This document shows, one piece after another, positions 24,552 through 36,029 of a stretch of 64,000 nucleotides of DNA (its first letter is position 1; the number at the start of each line of letters is the position of its first letter). Source of the DNA: Cryptomeria japonica (Eukaryota > Streptophyta > Pinopsida > Cupressales > Cupressaceae); assembly GCF_030272615.1 (NCBI RefSeq), contig NC_081405.1, forward strand, positions 606,830,677-606,894,676, read 5' to 3'. The notes under the pieces are model-generated. The model saw nothing but the letters and a program-made list of their open reading frames with translations, searched no databases and had not been told where the DNA came from. Both the position numbers and the translations under genes were made by a program.

Positions 24552-25292
24552 CTGAGATGATATATCCAGCAAAAGTAAAATCTGTGCTCTCCGTCAAACT
24601 CTCAATCAGTGTCAAAATCAAATTCAAAAGGACAAGCAAACAATGATAATACATTATCTGATTATCATACTCATCTGAAGGTCCATCCAATTCTAATTTC
24701 CCTCATTCTTTGGCCAAAGTTGAGCTTGATGACAAGAGCTGTCTCTATGAAAGGTTGGTGGTAAGGTTCAAGCTTCCTTTATTGGACTCATTCTATTGAT
24801 TCTTTCGAGTGGCTCTTTGTTAAGATACTTAAAATGATTTTATTTTAACAAGGTAGTTCACATCACACTGCCACTTTTTAAACTATGTGCTGATTTAATA
24901 CTTAGATTGGAGGAGATGGTGGGCGTTCTCAGGTCCAGTCAATGGCAGGCTTCCAAACTAGTGGATGGGACTACAAGCAGCATGCTCTTATTTGCACTGT
25001 GGACCTTGACACTAAAAACCAAACTACATGGCAGAGATTTTTACCAACTGGTCCTCTGGCACTTCTGCCTATGGGAAAGAAATTCAGCAATATTGCAAGG
25101 TCAACTACTCCAGAACAAGCAGCGCAGCTTAAGGGAATGACTCGGAATAAATTTGTACAACAAGTGAACAGCACTTTACAGCATGACTGCAGACCTCATC
25201 TTCTGTCACAAATCTCTAGAGTTCTAGACAGCACACCCTTGATATCAGAAACTTTTCAGATCCCTCCAAAAGTGTGTTCTACAGACCTGAAG
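24552..25292 (+). pseudogene. COQ6: COQ6-like ubiquinone monooxygenase fragment (two exons)
   Basis: COQ6 is a mitochondrial flavin monooxygenase of ubiquinone ring hydroxylation. Exon B (24906-25292, 129 codons, AG before and GT after) is fully open. It reads IGGDGGRSQV (the DG flavin motif), GWDYKQHALICTV, TWQRFLPTGPLALLPMG and FQIPPKV, in family order. Exon A (about 24552-24760, donor GTAAGG) reads EMIYPAKV and ends AKVELDDKSCLYERLV, joining exon B in phase as RLV-IGGDGG. Between these ends the frame of exon A is interrupted and appears to shift twice. The flavin-binding N terminus and the later GDAAH motif are not found nearby, and a different gene starts on the other strand at 27345. This is most likely a truncated copy, though a gene with long introns cannot be excluded. 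Confidence 0.65.
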
Positions 25293-27344
25293 GTACTCAA
25301 TTTTGTTTCTTTCATACAATTCAGCTTATCACCATCACTGCATTAAAGCATGGGAGCTTACTGTTATATGAGGCCCAATTTTAATGTGGGAAAATGTTTT
25401 ATGTATTCCTAAATTGTCATAACAACCTAACTGGTAAAACTATTGAATCTATAATCTTGCTGAGATGCCAAAATTTATAAATCATTATGTCCACAATCAC
25501 GGCCATGTGATTTTACACAATATTATAGCCTCATTATGTTCTCATTTTCAGGACATTGCATTTTTTATAGACACAAGTAGAGCATGTTGTTGATTTTATT
25601 TTATTTTGTACTTTTTCTAAACATTGAAAATTCCTATAATTTTCAGGACATTGCATTTTTTATAGCCTCATTATGTTCTCATTTTCAGGACATTGCATTT
25701 TTTATAGACACAAGGAGAGCATGTTGTTGATTTTATTTTATTTTGTACTTTTTCTAAACATTGAAAATTCCTATAATTCTAGCAAATTATTTCAATCGCT
25801 TGTATTAAAGAGCTTGTGTAGTTAAATAGAGCAAATAATATTGTATATTTTTAAGGTTATATTTTTTTATTAGATATCCGCATTAAGCGCTTCTGGAGTG
25901 TATAGTGTGTCCTATATTGAAAGACTTAACTTCCATTTAAAAATGACTATCAAATAATTCAGTGACTAATCAGATCATTAACTTGACATAAAAATGATAA
26001 AATGCATCAACTCAGGATGTTCAGATGTCAAATGCCCAATGGAATGGCAAGGACGCTTGATGCAAGGAAACATTACTATTTGCTATGAAACCTATGATAA
26101 TATGGTGGAATGTGTTGAAGAATAATCTGTAATTGACAGGGAAATTTCAAGGTTCCTTCACATGGATTTAACTTTACTTAGTGCTGATCCAATGTAATTT
26201 GCCACTGAAAGTGACAAACATAGTAGGGAGGGGAGAAATTGATGCTGTTATATCTATGGGCTCCCATTTACATCTTTCATTCAAATTACCATGTGTACAT
26301 GCTCAAATTCATGCCTATGCTACTAAAAATCAATCTCATATACTTGTGTGATATCCTCATACTCAATGTTAATGGTGTAAAACTGATGTAAAAGCCGATT
26401 GCTGCTTTGAATGAAGAACAAACTTAAAATCAATCAATCATAGATTTTGGTAATTTGCTTACTTGTTGGAAATGAAAATGGCTGAAGCAAGGAATGAACA
26501 ATCGAACAAGTGAAGAACAAACAACTTCACTTAAGAAGAGGAACATAAAATGTACCTTTGAGAAATCCAATGTCTGTGATCACTCTAGCTAAGTGGGGTT
26601 CTGCTTCCTTATATCAACTGAATTAGAAAGATTACAAACAATTGCCCTTTTTTGGAGCCAATAAGGAGACCATGGGACTATGTTCACTTCTGCATTGCCT
26701 CTTCCTTCTTGCTTAGCTCTTACACTCAGGTAGTGGCATTCAATGTTACTGGAGCCAATACCAAATCAACTCTAGATTAAGATAGCTGGCATTGCCATCT
26801 CCCCTTCCCATCTTTGAATCCATGTGAAATACATATGTATAATTTGCAAATATGTCCATTCACTCACTCACATTGACTTTGGAGTGAAGTTCTGGATACA
26901 CAGTAAAGCCAATAGATGGGGATGTGAAGCGTTTTTATTGCCTGTGACATCCTTGCTTCCATTTCTTGTTACAGTGATGTGTTCAGGCTTAGATTATACA
27001 CAACCTCAGCTCAGACAAGACGTACCTTCAACGTGAAAAACTTAGAAGATAATAGATCAGTATAGAATTTTAATATTAAAGTAAATACTTTTTCAAAACT
27101 TGAGATAATGATTTGAAAGATACAAGGCAGGGAGTTAATGGAGACCATAAAGTTCAATGAGGAATCAACCCTTCTATTCAGAGTAGTTATTTAAACCAAG
27201 ACAATACAACAGATCAAATATAAAAATAAACCAAGCCAATTATGCAGGCTCCAAGAAGAATCGCAAATTCTGGTTGGATGAAGCTTGTATTCCCTTTAAT
27301 CTGACTGTAATCAAATAAATTACTCAAACCAGAAAAGTGTGGTG
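25293..27344. other. Intergenic; no gene recognised
   Basis: This AT-rich stretch between the COQ6-like fragment and the 3' end of the MAG2-type gene contains the 137-bp duplication at 25545-25780. The bases just left of 27345 should hold the 3' UTR of the MAG2-type gene, but I could not pick a clear poly(A) signal. Confidence 0.45.
25545..25780. repeat. 137-bp tandem duplication
   Basis: TTTTCAGGACATTGCATTTT, then ATAGACACAA.GAGAGC or ..GTAGAGC, and GATTTTATTTTATTTTG recur with a period of 137 bases (ACACAAG at 25571 and 25708). The copies are nearly identical, indicating a recent event. Confidence 0.85.
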
Positions 27345-30300
27345 TCAATCTTCTAATATTCTCTGCCTTAGAATTTTTTCTGCATTTCCTGTTGATATTT
27401 TCCTTATTCCATATTGTCTCAAGTATTTCAATTTAGTCCCATCCTTTCCATCTTTCACATCTGAAGATGGAGCAGATAAAAATTTTCGTAAAAGCTCTAC
27501 ATCAGCAGGTGGCATGAGAAGTAGCCGTAAAGAATCACTTAGAAGTAGAAAAAAACCTGCAGGCCGAGCACAAAATGGCTTAAAGACTTGGAATAACGCA
27601 TGCACATCAACCTTGAACTGGGAACCACCATGATTGGAAAATGTAATATTGCTTATAGGAATGTTGGTAAAGAGTAACTGATCTAAACTACTAGCTAAGC
27701 TTCGCCAAAGTTCCATGAAATCCACTTCATTCAGAGCCCCTTTTAAATTCTTTAGTTGACCATGCAGGACATCCAATGCCTCAACAAATGCTACAGAAAT
27801 AGAAACTTCAGAATTTGCGCACTGTGTTCCACTCTCATCAATTTTCATGGTCTCTTCTGGCATATCCATGCTTTGTAATTCCTGCTTGACAACTTTTTCC
27901 TTCCATTGTTTCTTGTTGCGTAAATATTCTCGGCATCGAGCATCAAATCCTCTTAAAATAACAGCAATGAGCTTTCCAAGCCAGTCTCCTTGAAACTTCT
28001 TAAAGTTCTCAATTTCTTCATCAAAAATAGAGCCACACAGATTGGAGCTGTTCTCTATATTCCTTACCGAATCTATACCAGCCATTATGTCAACAGTTTC
28101 CCTCCCTTCTGACTCTCGCGCAAGTTGAAGCTCAAGAAAAAATATATCCTCGCACCATTCCTGCAGAATGCATTCACAATACCTAGCAGCATTAATGGAA
28201 ATGGCAACTTTTAACATGGCCTCATCATCTGCCAGAGCAGTCAAGGCTTCAGCTTCCTGACAACGTTGAAGCAACAGATCTAGATACCCTGCTAAAATTG
28301 GAGCAGCAGCGGTCCTGATAAATTGGAAGCGCAAAAGAATATCAGGTAAAGTACGACAGCGATTTACCACAGCCCATGTAGTTGAAATTACAGATTCTGC
28401 CCCTGAAGGAGCCTTGTAATCCTCCCAAGTAGAGAGCACAAAACTTCCACGAGTGCTTCCATTAGTCAACTGACTATTGAGACCAGATAAGAGATCTGTC
28501 TTCACATTGATTCCCCAGGATCTTTCTGTTTCAAGCACACCTTTCAGTTTTTCCTGCGCATCCTTCAGCTCTATGTCAGCCCAAAGTTCTAACCAGTCAG
28601 GACGGTCACAAAATACTGTCATACATGACATCCTAAGTTCCAAAATATTTGGGGAGATTCCCAAGGTCTCTGTATCCTCAACATGAGAGGGTGTGACCCC
28701 TGACCTCACTACAACCGCTTGCATTCGCCTATCAAATGCAATAATAAGGTCAACAAGATGAAGCCATGAACTCCTTGCCTGAGCAGATGCTTCCTGCTCC
28801 ACCAAACTTGTCAAAAGGTCAGGAAATATTTGCTTTGCAAGATAGGTTGTGATCATGGATACCGTTGCAGAAACCCATTCTTCTCTTGCACTGTACCCTA
28901 CAAGCCTTGCCCTATCAAGAAGGGGCTGCAAAACATTATCAATAGTATCAATAAATTCTTCACTAATTCTGTATCCAAATGCAAAGATCAATTCGGGATT
29001 TGCAGTCCACTTTGCGAAATGATGCTCTGCCCTTGACATAACTGGTGAAACCAATTCTTCTATAGTCCAAAGTGCTTCATGCAAATTCAGCTTCAACTTA
29101 GCACTCTTTCTTTTAATCGCAGAAGTGTCACTACCTTGTTCAAACTGATTGAGCTGACGCATTCTACGGTGCAACTGAACCGATTGCAGCATAGACAAGG
29201 CTAAAAAGCTCTCACTGTATCTTTCTTTAACATTTCCTTGCATTTCAAAAAGTGGGTTCGGCATTCTTATGTTTTTACCTTGGTTGTCACTTCCAAGATT
29301 TGTTGTTGCCAGGGAAGGCGGCCATCCAAGAGAGGTTAAGAGTGCACGATGGTCTGCAATAGCCAGAGGCCTCAGGGCAGCTATTGCCCGATCCACCCTG
29401 ATATCCACAGCAGTCAGAAGACGTTTCCACTGGGGCCTTGACTGTACAATTCCATCTAAAACATCCTCTATATCCTTAAGAGCCTTTACAGCCACCAATT
29501 GCTTCTCTTGGGGTCCTGCAACAATCTAAAGCCAAAACCAACACAAACGTTATTGTACAATTGCACATTGCAATATGATTTCAAAACAGCAGGCAAATCT
29601 TACTAATATATTATATATATCTCTACAAATGCTCAAACTTCCTTGAAGGAAAGTTCTGTAGAAGAACAAATGATCAAACAATGCTTATTTCCTCAATATA
29701 CAAGATAAAGCTCAGCGGCTGAATATACATCAAGCCATATTAATTACAGCAAGCAAAAATGATAAGATTTACAATTCCAATCTACATATCCCTTCCAACA
29801 AGGGCACAAATTCATCCCTTCCTGGCAATCAAGAAAAATGCACAATAACAAAGTAAGTGTCTACTGTTGTATTTGAAAATGTATCTAATTTCCTAGAATA
29901 TATATTTTGTTTCCTCAAACTGAACATTATTTTATGTTAAGTCTGCTTCTTATATTTCCTTATTTCGACACGTTAGTTTAAGCAGCTTATTATGGATGTG
30001 CACCCATAATATGCACTATCAAGTAGTCATTTTCGAGACAGTTACTAACCTCAGAATCACTCAAATTCAAAAGCTTTCTAGAGGAATACTTTCTCGACTT
30101 CCCAGCCATGGCACTGGAAACTGCATCTTCAAGATCCCCAACTAAAGCCTCCAACTGTATTGCAGTTTCTGCGAACAAATTAATTTCAAAATTCCTCATA
30201 AAAAATTAAAGAGATCAATTGAGTTGCAGTACTAATAATAATTAAAGAAAAAAAACAGGGAAAGTGGTGGCAGAGATTCTGGGTCCATACCTGCATAGAT

Positions 30301-30785
30301 TCTAACTTTCTCAACACTTGCTACCTCTCTTGCAAGTTGTGGCAGCTCTTCAACCAGAATTTGTTCATTTTTACTTGATGTTTTGAACCCAATTCCCTCT
30401 GTTATCGTAAATTTAAACAAAACCCAAATCATGTAAGTATCCGCGAACCCTAAAATCAGCTGTGCGTGTTATAAATCTAAGTAAAGGTCTGGTTATAAAA
30501 CTCTATAAACCTACCTGGGCTCAGGTTGGCTTCGATTGTGTGAGTGAGATCTTGAAGTAAGCTTCTAATTTGATGGGAATGCGAAGCCCATTTGAAAATT
30601 GCTTCTGTAGTTTTGCTGTCAATGGTATTGAGATTGCTCTCTAGTTCTAAACATTCATTTTCCAAACTTGAGGCCAATTCAGGAGCCTTTACGAAATCAT
30701 CATATGTCTGAAATTGTCGGTCCAAATAGTCCAAAGCAGAGGCTGACAACTTGCTCGGATCTGGCAGTGATTCAGAGGCTTCCAT
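27345..30785 (-). CDS. MAG2: RINT1/TIP20-family vesicle-tethering protein (MAG2-like), four exons
   Basis: Exons are 30785-30515, 30398-30291, 30168-30050 and 29525-27345; all introns (116, 122 and 524 bp) have GT/AG ends and the frame holds across each joint, giving about 892 residues, somewhat longer than the roughly 800 of Arabidopsis MAG2. The ATG at 30785 was preferred over one 21 bases upstream because it has A at -3 and G at +4. The N terminus is coiled-coil-like; the large last exon carries the RINT1/TIP20 domain (WTIEELVSPVMSRAEHHF, FQFIRTAAAPILAGYLD, FMELWRSLASSLDQLLF). The family acts at the ER with ZW10/NAG-type partners (MIP1-3 in Arabidopsis), tethering vesicles from the Golgi and supporting storage-protein export. 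No stop or frame break is seen, so it is probably functional. MAG2 versus its MAG2-like paralogue cannot be decided here. Confidence 0.9.
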
Positions 30786-31640
30786 TGTGAAAAATTCTTT
30801 AGTCAAATCATAATCAGCTTGCCTTGTCCATTCAGGTGTCGGGTGATATTTTCAGACTTCGTTCTCAAAATACAGGAAGAACACAAGGATTATAGGGTTA
30901 TTGGGCCTGCAATTTTACGGAAGCCACCATTGTTGGCTGCTATGGCATCACTTCTAGCAACCCTTAGCCGCTCCCTGACTTTTCATGGACCCCTGCTCCT
31001 TGGCTTGTGTTGTGCCCTGAGAATGAATGAGCACCCAAATCCTTTCCATTGCCAGGACCATCGCTGTCTTTTAACCGAAAGAATGTAAAGCTGCTACTCA
31101 CAGACAATTTATCAGCGTTGTATGGAAATACAATTTTTTTAGTTTGATTTAATTTATGAAGGTGTATTATATCATGCTCCTCAAATATTGTACTATTTAC
31201 TTATTATTAATAATATATGTTATTTTTTAATTAAAAAAATATTGTAGTGATTATTTTATTTAAAAAATAAATTCTACAATGGATTTAAAAACCTAAGGTT
31301 TTCATTAATTGACTTTGGGGTTTTTATGATTTGTGTAATTTTTATTTGTTATAATTTTGAAGATTTTTTAAAATATTTTTTTTCTTAAATTTGTTAATTT
31401 TAATATTTCTTGTTTTTCAATTTTTTTTTTTTTTTTTTAAATTAAGAATATCTTAAAGATCTAATTTGTTTTGTTTTCTTATATATTTTTTATAAATTGG
31501 GTTCATTCTCCTAACTTTCATTCATAATATATTATAAATATTCTAACCAAGGCTACTATTGTTTAAACATTAAGATTTTTCCCACTACTATATGAAGAAT
31601 CAAATGCAAAGTAGTTTTTAATAATTATAAAGATCATGAA
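30786..31640. other. Upstream region of the MAG2-type gene, then AT-rich DNA
   Basis: The 5' UTR and promoter of the minus-strand gene should lie just above 30785. No convincing TATA box was found there. From 31100 on the sequence becomes strongly AT-rich, with long T runs near 31420-31440, and has no coding signal. Confidence 0.45.
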
Positions 31641-31781
31641 GATTTTGCATTTTGAAAGTTTTACTAGACATATTTTATTGTCTTACATCTCTTTTCTCTC
31701 ATCTTAGGAGGATTTTGCATTTTAAAAGTTTTACTAGACATATTTTATTGTCTTACATCTCTTTTCTCTCATCTTCGGGAG
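31641..31781. repeat. 70-bp tandem duplication
   Basis: GATTTTGCATTTT.AAAGTTT followed by ACTAGACATATTTTATTG and CTCTTTTCTCTCATCTT is present at 31641-31710 and again at 31711-31781 with very few differences. Confidence 0.9.
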
Positions 31782-31799
31782 GATTCCATGAAGAATTTA

Positions 31800-32270
31800 A
31801 AGCTAAATTTTCAAATTCTAAGTATCAAACGTAAGTGAACCAATTGCTTAAAAAGAGGAAGCTTTGTATTGCTCAAGGTTTAAGGCTTCTCCTACTAAAT
31901 TAACCTCTCAAATGGTTGTTTTTCTTGTTATTGTTATGATGATCCTACCAATTGTAACTTCTTGATCATAGTTATGGGATGGTTGTTGCTCAGTTTTGGG
32001 GGTACTATTTATTCCAGTCTTCCTGGTCATGTTTTGTTGTTATGTAATGAGCTTATTACTCAGTTGATTTATGCTAGTCATAACTTCTGTTGTGATGGTT
32101 TATGTTTTGTTGTTTTGTAATGAACTTAATTGATTTATGTTGGTCATAACATGTTACTATTATGTTTTCCAATTGTAGTATCTAGCTATTGTGTCTTCTT
32201 TATTCTCTCATTGAGAGTATTTTGACTATCAATATAATGTAATTGTTTTCTACATTATTAAAAAAAAAAA
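31800..32270 (+). repeat. Probable retroposon 3' end with poly(A) tail
   Basis: This GT-rich noncoding sequence ends in CTCTCATTGAGAGTATTTTG, a TATAATGTAATTG stretch and a run of about 12 A at 32259-32270. The form resembles the 3' end of a truncated LINE. No ORF and no target duplication were identified. Confidence 0.35.
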
Positions 32271-35200
32271 AACATATATTTGCTCAAATTGGGAAAAATT
32301 GATGAAACAGGTGGATGACTAGGATTTGTTCTTCTATTGAGAGCTTATCCTATGAAAGGTGGAGTGGATGAAGATAGGTGGTGGCTATTAGTAGTTACTT
32401 AGATTATCCATGTATTTATTAATTTATTTATCTCATATAGATAATTGATTTTTTCCTTTGGAAGGTTTGTTAACCATTTTGATCAATTACCTAATTAATT
32501 TGATTTATTGTTTTTTATTAGATTATTGTGGATAAATTATTTCTTTAAACTAATTTAGATATTTGTGATGAAATGGTTCATTTAAGTTAATTAAATAATA
32601 AAATAGTATTTAATCGGTTTTATTTTGATGAAGTGGATAATGTGAGATTTATTATTTAATGAATGAAGGTTGTTAGGCACTAAGATGGGGATGATGATAG
32701 AGCGTTAGCAAGATTTCAGTGCCCATAATTAGTACTCTTTCGTACTAGTTGTTAGTGCCAATTTTTTTCATGCATAATTTGCTTGGTCCAAGTCCCTTTT
32801 TCCACTTGGCATTGTTTCTCCCATCATTTATAACCAATCTAAGAAATCTTCAATTAGACTCCTTTTGGTCAAATTTGCATGTGTCTACCCTTCATCATCC
32901 CCCATTTTCCCTTCAGGTTCTCAAAGTTGTAGAGCTCCAAAAAGTTCTAAATGTGTAGTTGTGTCATCATTTTCATAAGTTCGATAAATTCATGAAATGC
33001 CAACAAATCCTCCTTTCAATTGTCTCGCTCTTCAAATGACATCAAAATATTGTCACATAAAATATCAAATGTTTTCAAGGTTCACTAGTTGTTGAAAATG
33101 TCGACAATGTTAGCCTCAAAACCAATTTTTTTATCAAAGACTCACCAAGCTTCAATGTCAACAGGTTCACAAGTTCAAAAAATCACCAAAATGTTGACCT
33201 CTAGATAAAATTGCAATAATTTAACAAATTTCTAAGTATGGAGTGTTTTTATTTGTTTCTATGATTTGTGTGAAGTTGCAAACTTTTATTAAACTACTAG
33301 ATATTTTTTGCTAATCCAATATCCAACTCCAATGTCAAGTCCTACATGAAGATTTTGCAGAGTCTTGTTTCTTCCCTTGTTCCTTCCATTTCCCTTCTTA
33401 TTCACCATTTGCAGGGTTTCAAATGAGATTCAAATATTGGTCTCTCATCTCGACCCTGTCTACTTCCACATCAATTTTATACAAGCTTTCATTTCCTCTT
33501 TTTGTGAACTTTTGGGGTTTGTTAAGGTTTCCCCTTCTCCTTTCTACATCCTAATCTTCAATACTTCTCTACTTCCAATTCCCTGAAACCCTTAATCCCT
33601 TCTTTCTACTCATCCTTGCAAACTTTCAAAGTGGATTTGGACTTATTTCCTATCATCACATGTACTTCTCATGTCCACTTTGCAAGCTTTCTCCACATTA
33701 TTCCTACTCCTTTCATGAGATTATTTTGAGTGTCACATCCACTTCATATTGTTTGTCTCATCCTTCCTCCTTCCCCCTCAAAATTTTCTTTGTAAACTTT
33801 AAAGGGACATTTCAACATCCATTCAAATGTGCATATCCTATGTTCTCTTCCACATCAAATTCATATACATAATCTTAAGGCCTTTTCCAATGTATTTATT
33901 CTAGTGTAGAGGTCAATCTAACTTCCAAACATCTAGTTACACACTCATACATCTCATCCCAATGTCCATTCCCTCATTTTTCTTCTAGCACTTTCTCCCA
34001 TGCATTCCATTGATTACTTACTTGTTCTATGAAGTTATAAGGGACTTTTGAACCTTCTTCTAATGTCTAGTTCCAATGTTTAATCCCACGTCAAAATGTT
34101 TCATCTCCCATCCTCACATCTTGCTCCACTTTAAATCCCTACATTTTTTCTAGATCACATCCACCACTCCCATGAACTTCCCAAAATTTTATTCTGGCCA
34201 AATTTGACCCTACAACTACCCAATCATGTTTTTCCTATGGAAAAACCATTGTTTATCTTGGGACATGAATTCCAGTACAAATCCAATGATGGAAAATGAG
34301 GGTGACCATGTCATCATTAATGATCTTGGTGAGTTTCAACTCCCAATGATCTTCTTGTTGATTCGTAATCATTCATCTCATGGATTTCATGGGCTTTTCT
34401 TGTAATGCACTCAAAGGTGGCAATGTCCTTTTTTTGTCCAATTCCTACAAGAGACTGAAATGAAGGTTATCTATGTTCCTACATGATTAATAACACTATT
34501 AATGACCTAAGAAGGATGTGAATGAACAAAAGATGTCTTCGTCACATCTCCTAGTAGTTATGAACCTTTCTAGAGTAGGATTTTTAAACCAAAACATAGA
34601 GTTGATGGTGTCAAAGGCATAAACAACCTCTAAATTTGCAAGCAACCATGAATATTTTTGCAAGGCTACTCCAATATGCTAAGAGAGATAATTTTGCATG
34701 TTTTCATTTTTTAAAGAGGATGGGAAGAAAGGTTGCAAATAAATGAATAGGTAAAAGGGGTTTCAAACTGATAGCTTTTTTCCTCCAAACAAAAGGTTGA
34801 AGTTTTTTCATATTATAATGATCTAGGTTTTCCCCCAAATGTGTAACATAGTATTGTAATCCCATAACAATTAAAATATGCATATCTAATATCTTGTGAA
34901 TGTATCCAAGTGAATTGTGTATGCTACTAAAGATTTCATACACGTTCTTAATCACACTTTGGTAATTTGAGTATTACTTTTTATTAGTTAGTCCTCAAAA
35001 TGATTGTAACATCTTTGTAATGCTTTTGCAAATTGTCTTGTCATTTCAATACAATAAATATATGGGTCTATTTACGATAAAACTAATTCATGTTTATTTG
35101 GATTTTCTATAATTTTATTTTTAGTTTACATGCATTCATAGAGCCTAAGTTGTGTGTGGACTTAAAAGGTGTAGCCTTTAGCGATATCTTCATTAAGGTC

Positions 35201-36029
35201 TCACAAAGTGGATTTTAGTCTTTGCATCATCTATGTATAAAACGTGTTGCCCAGTTGGGTAAAAGCACCTATCCACCTTCTACTCAACCTCCTATTGCAC
35301 CAACACACTTAAAACAAATGAATATTAAACTTCAATTTTTATTGTGTTGATTGCATTTCATTAACATACATTTCTAGATGTGCATAAGAACATTAGCAAT
35401 TATCATAGCCACATTATCAAACACTTCACATGGTAATTTATCTATTTTATGAGGGTGTGAGACCTTGCATTATCAAACCAACATACAAATAGTTGACAAA
35501 CAAATAGGAGTATAATATACACTATGTATGATTTGTGTCAATTTATGTGTCCATTTCCTATATTTATATCTAGCAAGGCATCTTAGGGACACTCTCTCTT
35601 GGCCTAGCAAAGTCTAAGATCAAAGATATTACCTACCTTAGTGAATTGGTTTGTAGTTGGCATGTCTACACTTAAGCATAAAGTTTTCTTCCTTGACTTT
35701 TACGCCCTTGGTGCTTAAGAAAAATTACATTTATGGATATGGGAAACTACAACTTTGAGCACCAAGTCGTTGCCGAGGAGGATTAATTTCAAAACATATT
35801 TCAAAGACCCTAGTGATCCAATATCTTTAGTTTTTTATTGGACAAGTTTATATTAAATCAACTTGAACCAACATTTTAGCACAACCAAGAAGATAAGCTC
35901 TTAATTAAAATTTTGAAGCTCTTAATTAAAATTCGGAAGACTTTTATTGATAATGAAATTTTCATCTCTCCTAAGTGGAGAGTGGCAATTTTATTTAAGG
36001 TCAAGTCCAAAACCAACTTTCAACTCAAA
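32271..36029. other. AT-rich then pyrimidine-rich noncoding DNA, possible gypsy LTR
   Basis: 32700-34200 is rich in C and T on the plus strand, with repeated words such as CTTCCACATC, TCCAATGTC and CTCCC. 34200-36029 returns to AT-rich sequence. Because it leads into a gag-like region at about 36030, it may hold the LTR and leader of that gypsy fossil. I found no matching LTR ends or clear primer site. Confidence 0.3.

Noticed and set aside
27337-29529. Several plus-strand ORFs of 68-98 codons
   Set aside because: They are opposite the large coding exon of the MAG2-type gene and read as its complement.
30819-31088. 89-codon plus-strand ORF upstream of the MAG2-type gene
   Set aside because: No family match, and it lies in the presumed promoter/5' UTR of the minus-strand gene.
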